This document shows, in pieces, positions 29,102 to 38,169 of a stretch of DNA of 64,000 bases. The translations under genes and the position numbers were made by a program. Source of the stretch: Streptomyces sp. WM6378 (GTDB lineage: Bacteria > Actinomycetota > Actinomycetes > Streptomycetales > Streptomycetaceae). The notes under the pieces are model-generated. The model was given only the letters and a program-made list of their open reading frames with translations. It made no database searches and was not told where the DNA came from. Within the stretch, counting starts at the first letter, position 1; every line of letters starts with the position of its first letter. Location of the stretch: positions 162,602 through 226,601 of the forward strand of contig NZ_LGDD01000001.1 in assembly GCF_001279695.1 (NCBI RefSeq). The letters are read 5' to 3'.

Positions 29102-32100
29102 ATGGCCTCGTTGCCGACCCCTTCCGCTGACAGCCGGACCCGTATCGACGCCCTCCGTGAGGCGTTGGCCACCCGGGTGGTGGTGGCCGACGGTGCGATG
29201 GGCACGATGCTGCAGGCGCAGGATCCCACCCTGGAGGACTTCCAGGACCTTGAGGGCTGCAACGAGGTTCTGAACGTGACCCGGCCCGACATCGTGCGCT
29301 CCGTCCACGAGGCGTACTTCGCGGTCGGCGTGGACTGCGTGGAGACCAACACCTTCGGCGCGAACCACACGGCGATGAGCGAGTACGACATCCCGGAGCG
29401 GGTGTTCGAGCTGTCGGAGTCCGGGGCCCGTATCGCGCGTGAGGTGGCGGACGAGTTCACCGCCTCGACCGGGCAGCAGCGGTGGGTGCTCGGCTCGATC
29501 GGTCCGGGGACGAAGCTGCCGACGCTGGGCCACATCGGCTACGCCACGCTGCGCGACGGCTTCCAGGCGAACGCCGAGGGCCTGATCGCGGGCGGCGCGG
29601 ACGCGCTGATCGTGGAGACCACCCAGGACCTGCTGCAGACCAAGTCCGCGATCCTGGGGGCGCGCCGGGCGATGGAGGCGGCCGGCGCCGACCTGCCGCT
29701 GGTGGTGTCGCTGGCCTTCGAGACGACCGGCACGATGCTCCTCGGCTCCGAGATCGGGGCGGCGCTGACCGCCCTTGAGCCGCTCGGCGTCGACATGATC
29801 GGCCTGAACTGCTCGACCGGCCCGGCCGAGATGAGCGAGCACCTGCGCTATCTGGCCCGGCATTCGCGGATCCCGCTGCTGTGCATGCCCAACGCCGGCC
29901 TGCCGGTCCTGACCAGGGACGGCGCGCACTTCCCGCTCGGTCCCGAGGGCCTCGCGGACGCGCAGGAGAACTTCGTGCGCGACTACGGCCTGTCCCTGGT
30001 GGGCGGCTGCTGCGGTACGACGCCCGAGCACCTGCGCCAGGTCGTCGAGCGGGTGCGCGGGAGCGTGCCCGGTGAGCGCCACCCGCGCCCGGAGCCGGGC
30101 GCCGCCTCGCTGTATCAGACGGTGCCGTTCCGGCAGGACACCTCCTATCTGGCGATCGGTGAGCGGACGAACGCGAACGGGTCGAAGAAGTTCCGCGAGG
30201 CCATGCTGGAGGGCCGGTGGGACGACTGTGTGGAGATGGCCCGCGACCAGATCCGCGAGGGCGCCCACATGCTCGACCTGTGTGTCGACTACGTGGGCCG
30301 CGACGGGGTGGCCGACATGGCCGAGCTGGCCGGCCGCTTCGCGACCGCCTCCACCCTGCCGATCGTCCTGGACTCGACCGAACTCCCGGTCATCCAGGCC
30401 GGGTTGGAGAAGCTGGGCGGGCGTGCGGTCATCAACTCGGTCAACTACGAGGACGGCGACGGGCCCGAGTCGCGGTTCGCGAAGGTCACCCAGCTCGCGG
30501 TCGAGCACGGCGCGGCGCTGATCGCGCTGACCATCGACGAGGAGGGCCAGGCCCGCACCGTCGAGACGAAGGTCGCGATCGCCGAGCGGCTCATCGCGGA
30601 CCTGACCGGCACCTGGGGGGTGCACGAGTCGGACATCCTCATCGACGCGCTGACCTTCACCATCTGCACCGGCCAGGAGGAATCCCGGGGCGACGGCATC
30701 GCCACCATCGAGGCGATCCGCGAGCTCAAGCGGCGCCACCCGGACGTGCAGACCACGCTGGGCCTGTCCAACATCTCCTTCGGCCTGAACCCGGCCGCCC
30801 GCGTCGTGCTGAACTCCGTCTTCCTGGACGAGTGCGTCAAGGCCGGCCTGGACTCGGCGATCGTGCACGCCTCCAAGATCCTGCCGATCGCCCGCCTGGA
30901 GGAGGAGCAGGTCAAGGTCGCCCTCGACCTGATCTACGACCGGCGCTCCGAGGGCTACGACCCCCTCCAGAAGCTCATGGAGCTGTTCGAGGGCGCCACG
31001 ATGAAGTCGATGAAGGCCGGCAAGGCCGAGGAACTCCTTGCGCTGCCGCTGGAGGAGCGTCTGCAGCGGCGCATCATCGACGGCGAGAAGAACGGCCTGG
31101 AGGCCGACCTCGACGAGGCCCTCCAGACCGCACCCGCGCTCGACATCGTCAACAACACCCTGCTCGAAGGCATGAAGGTGGTCGGCGAGCTGTTCGGCTC
31201 CGGCCAGATGCAGCTGCCGTTCGTGCTCCAGTCCGCCGAGGTCATGAAGACCGCCGTCGCGCACCTGGAACCGCACATGGAGAAGTCCGACGCCGAGGGC
31301 AAGGGCACCATCGTGCTGGCCACGGTGCGCGGCGACGTCCACGACATCGGCAAGAACCTCGTCGACATCATCCTGTCCAACAACGGCTACAACGTCGTCA
31401 ACCTCGGCATCAAGCAGCCGGTCTCCGCGATCCTGGAGGCCGCCCAGGAACACCGTGCCGACGTCATCGGCATGTCCGGCCTCCTGGTCAAGTCCACCGT
31501 GATCATGAAGGAGAACCTGGAGGAGCTCAACCAGCGCAAGCTGGCCGCCGAATACCCCGTCATCCTCGGCGGCGCCGCCCTCACCCGCGCCTACGTCGAA
31601 CAGGACCTCCACGAGATCTACGAAGGCGAAGTCCGCTACGCCCGCGACGCGTTCGAAGGCCTGCGCCTCATGGACGCCCTGATCGGCGTCAAGCGCGGCG
31701 TGCCCGGAGCCGTGCTCCCGGAGCTGAAGCAGCGCCGCGTCCCCAAGCGCGACACCCCCCTCCTGGAGGTCAAGGAGCCCGAGGGCTCGGTCCGCTCCGA
31801 CGTGGCCACCGACAACCCCGTACCGGAACCGCCGTTCTGGGGCACCCGCGTCATCAAGGGCATCCCGCTCAAGGAGTACGCCTCCTGGCTCGACGAGGGC
31901 GCCCTGTTCAAGGGCCAGTGGGGCTTGAAGGAAGCCCGCAAGGGCGGACCGACCTACGAGGAGCTGGTGGAGACCGAGGGCCGCCCGCACCTGCGCGGCT
32001 GGCTCGACAAGCTGCACACCGAGGGCCTGCTCGAAGCGGCCGTCGTGCACGGCTACTTCCCGTGCGTGTCCAAGGGCGACGACCTGGTCCTGCTGAACGA

Positions 32101-32611
32101 GGACGGCTCCGAGCGCACCCGGTTCACCTTCCCGCGCCAGCGCCGGGGACGGCGGCTGTGCCTGGCGGACTTCTTCCGCCCCGAGGACTCCGGCGAGACC
32201 GACGTCGTCGGCCTCCAGGTCGTCACCGTCGGCTCCCGCATCGGCGAGGAGACCGCCAAGCTCTTCGAGGCCAACTCCTACCGCGACTACCTCGAACTGC
32301 ACGGCCTGTCCGTCCAGTTGGCGGAAGCCCTCGCCGAGTACTGGCACGCGCGGGTCCGCTCCGAGCTCGGCTTCGCCGGCGAGGACCCCTCGGATGTCGA
32401 GGACATGTTCGCCCTGAAGTACCGCGGCGCGCGCTTCTCGCTCGGCTACGGGGCCTGCCCCGACCTGGAGGACCGGGCGAAGATCGCCGAGCTGCTGCAA
32501 CCGGAGCGGATCGGCGTGCACCTCTCCGAGGAGTTCCAGCTCCACCCCGAGCAGTCCACCGACGCCATCGTCATCCACCACCCCGAAGCCAAGTACTTCA
32601 ACGCCCGCTGA
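29102..32611 (+). CDS. metH: Cobalamin-dependent methionine synthase MetH
   Basis: A 1,169-residue four-module enzyme that transfers a methyl group from methyltetrahydrofolate to homocysteine through cobalamin. The homocysteine module has zinc cysteines in IGLNCSTGP and LVGGCCGTTPEH. The pterin module is marked by GERTNANGSKKFREA and GLSNISFGLNPAAR. The cobalamin module has the axial histidine motif DVHDIGKNLVDII. The reactivation module ends with RGARFSLGYGACPDLED. The ATG at 29102 has a GGGAG site; an in-frame GTG at 29042 sits at leaderless distance from TAGGCT but would add a basic, unrelated 20-residue tail. No cobalamin riboswitch is visible upstream. A strong terminator follows. Confidence 0.96.
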   Translation: MASLPTPSADSRTRIDALREALATRVVVADGAMGTMLQAQDPTLEDFQDLEGCNEVLNVTRPDIVRSVHEAYFAVGVDCVETNTFGANHTAMSEYDIPERVFELSESGARIAREVADEFTASTGQQRWVLGSIGPGTKLPTLGHIGYATLRDGFQANAEGLIAGGADALIVETTQDLLQTKSAILGARRAMEAAGADLPLVVSLAFETTGTMLLGSEIGAALTALEPLGVDMIGLNCSTGPAEMSEHLRYLARHSRIPLLCMPNAGLPVLTRDGAHFPLGPEGLADAQENFVRDYGLSLVGGCCGTTPEHLRQVVERVRGSVPGERHPRPEPGAASLYQTVPFRQDTSYLAIGERTNANGSKKFREAMLEGRWDDCVEMARDQIREGAHMLDLCVDYVGRDGVADMAELAGRFATASTLPIVLDSTELPVIQAGLEKLGGRAVINSVNYEDGDGPESRFAKVTQLAVEHGAALIALTIDEEGQARTVETKVAIAERLIADLTGTWGVHESDILIDALTFTICTGQEESRGDGIATIEAIRELKRRHPDVQTTLGLSNISFGLNPAARVVLNSVFLDECVKAGLDSAIVHASKILPIARLEEEQVKVALDLIYDRRSEGYDPLQKLMELFEGATMKSMKAGKAEELLALPLEERLQRRIIDGEKNGLEADLDEALQTAPALDIVNNTLLEGMKVVGELFGSGQMQLPFVLQSAEVMKTAVAHLEPHMEKSDAEGKGTIVLATVRGDVHDIGKNLVDIILSNNGYNVVNLGIKQPVSAILEAAQEHRADVIGMSGLLVKSTVIMKENLEELNQRKLAAEYPVILGGAALTRAYVEQDLHEIYEGEVRYARDAFEGLRLMDALIGVKRGVPGAVLPELKQRRVPKRDTPLLEVKEPEGSVRSDVATDNPVPEPPFWGTRVIKGIPLKEYASWLDEGALFKGQWGLKEARKGGPTYEELVETEGRPHLRGWLDKLHTEGLLEAAVVHGYFPCVSKGDDLVLLNEDGSERTRFTFPRQRRGRRLCLADFFRPEDSGETDVVGLQVVTVGSRIGEETAKLFEANSYRDYLELHGLSVQLAEALAEYWHARVRSELGFAGEDPSDVEDMFALKYRGARFSLGYGACPDLEDRAKIAELLQPERIGVHLSEEFQLHPEQSTDAIVIHHPEAKYFNAR

Positions 32612-32674
32612 CCGGACGCGGCCCATAATTCAGCGCATGTTCAGCCGGCCGGACGTACACTGGTCGGCCCAGTA

Positions 32675-32717
32675 AAGGCCGGTCGCTTTTCCCGTCTCGG
32701 GGAAGGCGACCGGCCTT
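32675..32717 (+). terminator. Terminator after metH
   Basis: AAGGCCGGTCGC (32675-32686) pairs perfectly with 32706-32717, with a further inner TTTTCCC/GGGGAA pairing; a short pyrimidine run follows. Confidence 0.8.
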
Positions 32718-32741
32718 CTCGTCCCTCCAGGAGGTGTGCCG

Positions 32742-33443
32742 ATGACCAGTACGGTCCCCGCAGCCATGACCCGTACGGCCGAAGGCTCCGCGCTCCAGGC
32801 CGTCTTCCTCGACATGGACGGCACCCTGGTCGACACCGAGGGCTTCTGGTGGGACGCCGAGCGCGAGGCCTTCGCGGCCCTCGGGCACGAGCTCGACGAG
32901 TCCTGGCGGGACGTGGTGGTGGGCGGCCCGATGACGCGCAGCGCGGGCTTCCTCATCGAGGCCACCGGCGCCGACATCACCCTGGCCGAGCTGACCGTAC
33001 TGCTCAACGAACGCTTCGAGGCGCGGATCGCCCGCGGGGTGCCGCTGATGCCGGGCGCCGCCCGGCTGCTGAGCGAGCTCGCCGCCCACAACATCCCCAC
33101 GGCCCTCGTCTCGGCCTCGCACCGCCGCATCATCGACAAGATCGTCCACTCGCTCGGCCCGTCCAACTTCGCCCTGACCGTCGCGGGCGACGAGGTCACC
33201 CGCACCAAGCCGCACCCCGACCCGTACCTGATCGCTGCCAGCGGACTCGGCGCCGATCCGGCCAGGTGCGCCGTCGTGGAGGACACCGCGACCGGAGTGG
33301 CCGCCGCGGAGGCGGCCGGCTGCCGGGTCGTCGCGGTGCCGTCGGTCGCCCCGATCGCGGCCGCCGCGGGCCGGGTCGTGGTCGGTTCCCTCGAAGAGGT
33401 CGACCTGGCATTTCTGCGGACCCTGATCACCAGGATGAACTGA
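32742..33443 (+). CDS. HAD-superfamily phosphatase/phosphomutase-like hydrolase
   Basis: A 233-residue HAD hydrolase of the beta-phosphoglucomutase/GPH subgroup. Motif I is VFLDMDGTLVDTEGFWW with nucleophile Asp and acid/base Asp, motif II is ALVSASHRRII, motif III is the Lys in VTRTKPHPDPYLIAA, and motif IV is CAVVEDTATGVAAAEAAG. It acts on a small phosphorylated metabolite that cannot be identified. The ATG at 32742 has AGGAGG at optimal spacing. It follows metH, but a terminator separates the two. Confidence 0.88.
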   Translation: MTSTVPAAMTRTAEGSALQAVFLDMDGTLVDTEGFWWDAEREAFAALGHELDESWRDVVVGGPMTRSAGFLIEATGADITLAELTVLLNERFEARIARGVPLMPGAARLLSELAAHNIPTALVSASHRRIIDKIVHSLGPSNFALTVAGDEVTRTKPHPDPYLIAASGLGADPARCAVVEDTATGVAAAEAAGCRVVAVPSVAPIAAAAGRVVVGSLEEVDLAFLRTLITRMN

Positions 33444-33933
33444 CCCGGGCACCGAGCGTGCGCCGCTGAATGCAGCGGAAACTCATCGCAGCCGCGCGTT
33501 CATTTTCCGTGACCTCCGTGGGGACGAATTCACACCCTGTCAAAGGGACCCGAGTGGTGACGTTCGTCACCCAACAGGGGGTCGACAGGAGCTCGATCCA
33601 GGCACTCCGGGCCCCTTGGGCGCACCCTTGTGTCCCGTTTGGTGATCTCGTGTACGAATCATTCCGCCGCCCCGATATCGGTGGGCCGGTATTGCGGCGG
33701 ACCGATTGATTCCCCGTGCACCAGAGCCAGTTCCAGCTTTTCGTACGGCGCGCACTAATCTCGTCCGAGAACTTCGCCGCACCCTCATCTGCCCCGCCGC
33801 ACACCAAGCGACCGGGAACGCAGGTCCGATCGCACAAACCCGGCCCGATCGCCCCGCCCCGAACGGGCGGACGCGGCGGAGTGTCCCGTACACAGCTGTA
33901 CCCCAAAGTGCCGGACAAGGGAGATCGTCCAGG
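33444..33933. other. Long upstream region of the first peptide-binding protein gene
   Basis: These 490 bases hold no convincing gene; the short open frames in it lack ribosome sites and family resemblance. It contains a perfect 16-base palindrome (33556-33571) and stretches richer in A and T than its surroundings, fitting an upstream regulatory region or a long leader. Confidence 0.5.
33556..33571. promoter_or_regulatory. Perfect 16-bp palindrome, candidate operator
   Basis: GGTGACGTTCGTCACC is an inverted repeat of seven bases around TT, about 360 bases upstream of the binding-protein gene. Confidence 0.35.
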
Positions 33934-35535
33934 ATGAACCGCAAGACTTTGGTGCTGCCGGCCGTAGTGGCCTTGCTCGCTCCCGTACTGGCCGCCTGTG
34001 GCGGATCGGAGAGCGGGGGAGACGGCGGCAAGACCATCGTCGTGGGCACCACGGACCAGTTCGTGGCAACCAAGGACGCCCTTGCCCCCCTCGATCCGGC
34101 GCACGCCTATGAGACGGGCATCTGGAACGTGATGCGCCAGACCACGCAGTCGCTGGTCCACGTTCCGCGCGGCGGTGGCCTGCCCGTCCCCGACGCGGCC
34201 TCCTCGTGCAACTTCACCGACAAGGAGAACGAGAGCTACCGCTGCACCCTGCGCAGCGGCCTCGAATTCGCCGACGGCACCAAGGTGACCGCCGACGACG
34301 TGAAGTACTCCATCCAGCGCGTCGTCGACATCAAGGACGACAACGGCCCCTCCGGTCTCCTCGACAACATCGACACCATGGAGACCAAGGGCGACGCCGA
34401 GATCATCTTCCACCTCAAGACGCCGGACGCCACCTTCCCGTACAAGCTCGCGACGCCCGCCGCGGGCATCGTGCAGAAGGACAAGTACGGGGCGAAGAAG
34501 CTCCGCGACGGCTTCGAGTTGGACGGCTCCGGGCCGTACAAGATGAAGGCCGAGGTCAAGGGCGACCAAGCGGTGACCTTCACCTTCACCAAGAACTCGA
34601 ACTACAAGGGTGACGTCAAACTCGCCAACGACAAGGTCGAGCTGCGCTCCTTCCCGACCGCCGAGGCCATGGGCACCGCGCTCGCCAAGGGCGAGATCGA
34701 CATGATGACCCGCGCGATGACGCCGGCGCAGATCCAGCAGATGCAGGTCAGCCCCAGCAAGGACATCAACCTGGTCGAGATGCCCGGTCTGGAGATCCGC
34801 TACCTGGGCTTCAACACCGAGGACCCGTCGGTGAAGAACAAGGCCGTGCGCCAGGCCCTGGCCCAGGCCATCGACCGCAGCCAGCTCGTGAGCAAGGTGT
34901 ACGGGCAGACCGCCGAGCCGCTGTACTCGCTGATCCCCACCTCGATCGCCGGGCACACCAACTCGTTCTTCAACAAGTACGGCGAGGCCAGCAAGGCCAA
35001 GGCCCAGGCCATCCTGAAGAACGCCAACATCCAGACGCCCGTCAAGCTCACCCTCAACTACACCAAGGACCACTACGGTTCGATCACCGAGGACGAATTC
35101 AAGAATCTCTCCTCGCAGCTGAACGCGACTGGGCTTTTCAGCACTACGATCCAGGGAACCGAGTGGTCGAAGTTCCGTCCGGCGCAGAAGAAGGGTGAGT
35201 ACGCGGTCTACGGCCTCGGCTGGTTCCCCGACTTCCCGGACCCGGACAACTTCGTCGCGCCGTTCTTCGGCAAGGACAACTTCCTCAACACCCCGTACGT
35301 CAGCAACGACATCCGCAACACGCTGATCCCGGAGTCGCGGGTGGCCGCCGACCGCAACCAGGCGTCCAAGCCGTTCGAGTCCATCCAGGACATCGTCGCG
35401 GGCGACGTCCCGGTCATCCCGCTGTGGCAGGGCAAGCAGTACGTCGCTGCCCGCAGCGACATCACCGGCACCGAATGGGCCATCAACTCCTCGTCGGACC
35501 TGCAGCTGTGGGAGCTGGCGCGGGGCAAGAAGTAA
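33934..35535 (+). CDS. Family 5 (oligopeptide-type) ABC substrate-binding lipoprotein, copy 1
   Basis: A 533-residue lipoprotein. The signal peptide MNRKTLVLPAVVALLAPVL ends at the lipobox LAAC, followed by a Gly/Ser linker. The body is the SBP_bac_5 fold of OppA/DppA proteins: CTLRSGLEFADGTKVTADDV near residue 105, FNTEDPSVKNKAVRQALAQA in the middle, and YGLGWFPDFPDPDNFVAPFF near the end, a hallmark of peptide-binding proteins. No permease or ATPase genes follow. The next gene is a paralog with the same motif order. The ATG follows GGGAGATC with an imperfect but usable spacing. The ligand is unknown. Confidence 0.9.
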   Translation: MNRKTLVLPAVVALLAPVLAACGGSESGGDGGKTIVVGTTDQFVATKDALAPLDPAHAYETGIWNVMRQTTQSLVHVPRGGGLPVPDAASSCNFTDKENESYRCTLRSGLEFADGTKVTADDVKYSIQRVVDIKDDNGPSGLLDNIDTMETKGDAEIIFHLKTPDATFPYKLATPAAGIVQKDKYGAKKLRDGFELDGSGPYKMKAEVKGDQAVTFTFTKNSNYKGDVKLANDKVELRSFPTAEAMGTALAKGEIDMMTRAMTPAQIQQMQVSPSKDINLVEMPGLEIRYLGFNTEDPSVKNKAVRQALAQAIDRSQLVSKVYGQTAEPLYSLIPTSIAGHTNSFFNKYGEASKAKAQAILKNANIQTPVKLTLNYTKDHYGSITEDEFKNLSSQLNATGLFSTTIQGTEWSKFRPAQKKGEYAVYGLGWFPDFPDPDNFVAPFFGKDNFLNTPYVSNDIRNTLIPESRVAADRNQASKPFESIQDIVAGDVPVIPLWQGKQYVAARSDITGTEWAINSSSDLQLWELARGKK

Positions 35536-35591
35536 CGCACGACCCGGCCGCGATCTCTCCGTGCCGGCCAGCAATTTCCGTGAGCAGGACT

Positions 35592-37196
35592 GTGAGGCAC
35601 GTGCACGTGAAGATCCGGAACCGATGGCTGACCACCCCGCTGGCCGCGGGTGTGGCGGCCGGGCTCCTGAGCGGTTGTGGTACCCAGCAGGGCGGCGAAG
35701 CCGCGTCCGGCGGTGGTTCGGTGGTCATGGGGATGTCCGACGACATCCTGGCCACCGACCCCGCCTCCGGTTACGACCCGGGTTCCTGGCTGCTGTTCAA
35801 CAACGTCTTCCAGTCGCTGCTCAGCTTCCCCAAGGGCAGCTCGACGCCGCAGCCCGAGGCCGCCCAGGCGTGCAGCTTCGACAAGGGCGGCTCTACGGTC
35901 TACCGCTGCACCCTGCGTCCCGGCCTCACCTTCAGCAACGGCGACAAGCTGACCTCCGAGGACGTCAAGTACTCCTTCGCGCGCGTGCTGAAGATCAACG
36001 ACCCGAACGGCCCGGCGCCGATGCTCGCCACCCTGGGCAAGGTCGACACCCCGGACGAGAAGACGGTCGTCTTCCACCTCAAGGTTCCGGACGCCACCTT
36101 CCCCAGCAAGATTGCCTCCGGTGCCGGCTCGATCGTCGACCACAAGGAGTACCCGGCCGACAAGCTCCGCACCGACGGCAAGGCGGTCGGCTCCGGCGTC
36201 TACAAGCTGGACTCCTTCGGCGACAAGCAGGCCGTCTTCTCGGTCAACTCCTCCTACGAGGGCACGGTCAAGGCCAAGAACTCGGGCCTCACCCTGAAGC
36301 TCTTCCACGGCGACCAGAAGGCCCTGGCCGACGCCCTGAACAAGGGCGACGTCGACGTCGCCTACCGAGGCCTCACCGCCAAGGACACCGCGGCCCTGCA
36401 GGCTTCGCCGACGGCGGACAAGAAGGGCATCGACGTCATAGAGGGCTCCAGCGCCGAGGTCCAGGACCTGGTCTTCAACATGAAGGACCCGGTCGTCGGC
36501 AAGGTCGGGGTGCGCAAGGCGATCGCCTACCTCGTGGACCGCGAGGCCCTGGTGCGCGACGTGTACTCGTCCACCGCGAGCCCCCTGTACTCGGTCATAC
36601 CGAGCGGCATCACGGCGCACAACACCGCCCTGTTCGACATGTACGGCGCCAGCCCCCAGCCCGCCAAGGCGAAGGCGGCCCTGCACTCGGCGGGCATCAC
36701 CGGCAAGGTGAAGCTGACCCTGTGGTCCACGCCGAGCCGCTACGGCCCGTCCACCGACGACGAGTTGAAGGCGATAGCCGGGCAGCTCAACGCGAGCGGG
36801 CTGTTCGACGCGGATGTGCAGTCGGTCGAGTTCAAGCAGTACGAGAAGGACATCGAGGCCGGGAAGTACGGCGTCTACGTGAAGGGCTGGGTCCCCGACT
36901 ACCCGGACCCGGACAACTTCACCCTGCCGTTCTTCGGCAAGGGCAACGTGCTGTCCAACAACTACACGAACAAGCAGATCACCGACGAGATCCTCCCGGC
37001 GACCGCCGCCACCGCCGACCGTTCGGCCACCGAGAGCGACTTCGGCAAGCTCCAGGACATCGTCGCCGACGAACTCCCGGTCCTCCCGCTGTGGCAGGGC
37101 AAGCAGTACGCGGTGGCCCGAACCGGCATCACGGGCCTGGAGTGGACCCTGGACGCGTCAACGGTGTTCCGCTTCTGGGAAATCAAGAAGGGCTGA
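35592..37196 (+). CDS. Family 5 (oligopeptide-type) ABC substrate-binding lipoprotein, copy 2
   Basis: A lipoprotein of about 534 residues, paralogous to the gene 56 bases upstream (CTLRPGLTFSNGDKLTSEDV, VGKVGVRKAIAYLVDREAL, YVKGWVPDYPDPDNFTLPFF). The signal peptide ends in the lipobox LLSGC. Three in-frame GTG codons at 35592, 35601 and 35607 are possible starts; GAGG upstream of 35607 gives the best spacing, so the true protein may be five codons shorter. It probably shares a transcript with copy 1. Having two solute-binding proteins without transport components suggests they serve a permease encoded elsewhere, or act as sensors. Confidence 0.88.
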   Translation: MRHVHVKIRNRWLTTPLAAGVAAGLLSGCGTQQGGEAASGGGSVVMGMSDDILATDPASGYDPGSWLLFNNVFQSLLSFPKGSSTPQPEAAQACSFDKGGSTVYRCTLRPGLTFSNGDKLTSEDVKYSFARVLKINDPNGPAPMLATLGKVDTPDEKTVVFHLKVPDATFPSKIASGAGSIVDHKEYPADKLRTDGKAVGSGVYKLDSFGDKQAVFSVNSSYEGTVKAKNSGLTLKLFHGDQKALADALNKGDVDVAYRGLTAKDTAALQASPTADKKGIDVIEGSSAEVQDLVFNMKDPVVGKVGVRKAIAYLVDREALVRDVYSSTASPLYSVIPSGITAHNTALFDMYGASPQPAKAKAALHSAGITGKVKLTLWSTPSRYGPSTDDELKAIAGQLNASGLFDADVQSVEFKQYEKDIEAGKYGVYVKGWVPDYPDPDNFTLPFFGKGNVLSNNYTNKQITDEILPATAATADRSATESDFGKLQDIVADELPVLPLWQGKQYAVARTGITGLEWTLDASTVFRFWEIKKG

Positions 37197-37212
37197 GGGG
37201 CGCCAACCCGCC

Positions 37213-37345
37213 AGGGGCGCGGGGCTGCGACATGTGCAGCCCCGCCGCGCAGGCGCGACCAGCCACGACGGTCCGCAGGCGAAAGCCGACCATGCCAGGC
37301 CCCTCCGGCGTTCGAGGAGCGGGGGCCCGGGGGGCAGCGCCCCCG
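37213..37345 (+). repeat. Dispersed Streptomyces intergenic repeat
   Basis: Fills the gap between convergent genes. It holds GGGGCGCGGGGCTGCG, the hairpin GGGGCTGC/GCAGCCCC, GCGCGACCAGCCACGACGG, and a CTCCGGCGTTCGAGGAGC plus G-rich hairpin. Related blocks occur at 4651-4679 and 4791-4857. Confidence 0.6.
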
Positions 37346-37369
37346 GAAGGCTCAGGGAGCCACCCCGCC

Positions 37370-38041
37370 CTACTGCGCACCGGGCCGCACAAGCCCACTC
37401 TCGTACGCGTAGACGGCCGCCTGCACCCGGTCCCGGAGCCCGAGCTTCGTCAGCACATGCCCCACATGCGTCTTCACCGTCGTCTCGCTGACGAACAGAT
37501 CCGCCGCGATCTCCGCGTTGGAAAGCCCGCGGGCGACCAGCTTCAGGACCTCGACCTCGCGGTCGGTCAGCGTGTGCAGCGTGTCCGGCACCGGCTCCTC
37601 GCCGGACGGCAGGTGGTCGGCGTACTTGTCGAGCAGCCGGCGCGTGATCGACGGCGCCAGCATCGCCTCGCCGGCCGCGACCACCCGGATCGCCTGCACC
37701 AGCTCGTTGGCGGGCGCGTCCTTCAGGAGGAAGCCGCTGGCCCCCGCCTTGAGCGCCTCCACCACGTACTCGTCGAGGTCGAAGGTGGTCAGGACGAGCA
37801 CCTTCGCGGGGCCGTCCTTGCCGGGCCCGCTGATCTGCCGGGTCGCCTCGACCCCGTCCATCCGGGGCATCCGGATGTCCATGAGGACCACATCGGGCTG
37901 CAGCGCCCGGACCTGATCGAGGGCCTGCAAACCGTCACCGGCCTCGCCGACCACCGCGATGTCCTGCTCGGCCTCCAGGATCATCCGGAAGCCGGTGCGC
38001 AGCAGCGGCTGGTCGTCGACCAGTAGGACGCGGATCGCCAC
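37370..38041 (-). CDS. Orphan NarL/FixJ-family response regulator
   Basis: A 223-residue two-component regulator. The receiver domain has the acidic pair in VLLVDDQPLL, the phospho-acceptor Asp55 in VVLMDIRMPRMDG, Thr in LVLTTFDLDEYV, and Lys in GFLLKDAPANEL. The C-terminal LuxR-type helix-turn-helix is LTDREVEVLKLVARGLSNAEI followed by ETTVKTHVGHVLTKLGLRDR. No histidine kinase gene is adjacent, so the partner is unknown. A TTG/CTC-poor 128-base gap separates it from the upstream nuclease gene on the same strand. Confidence 0.92.
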   Translation of the reverse strand: MAIRVLLVDDQPLLRTGFRMILEAEQDIAVVGEAGDGLQALDQVRALQPDVVLMDIRMPRMDGVEATRQISGPGKDGPAKVLVLTTFDLDEYVVEALKAGASGFLLKDAPANELVQAIRVVAAGEAMLAPSITRRLLDKYADHLPSGEEPVPDTLHTLTDREVEVLKLVARGLSNAEIAADLFVSETTVKTHVGHVLTKLGLRDRVQAAVYAYESGLVRPGAQ

Positions 38042-38169
38042 GGGTACTCCTCATCAGGATTGCTGGACCGGGCCCATTCTGCCCTGCTCACCAGCGGTGG
38101 GTGCGGCCGGGCGAGGGGCCGGGCGACCGGCACCCCGGGACGTCCCGGGCCGACGACCGCCGCTGGGAC

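Noticed and set aside
28925..32626. A 1,233-codon open frame antisense to metH
   Set aside because: High GC keeps the antisense frames open; its protein is low-complexity Val/Gly/Leu/Arg and has no family features, while the sense frame is a complete MetH.
33470..33709. 79-codon open frame upstream of the first peptide-binding protein
   Set aside because: No ribosome site, composition unlike a protein, and it overlaps the palindrome in an AT-richer upstream region.
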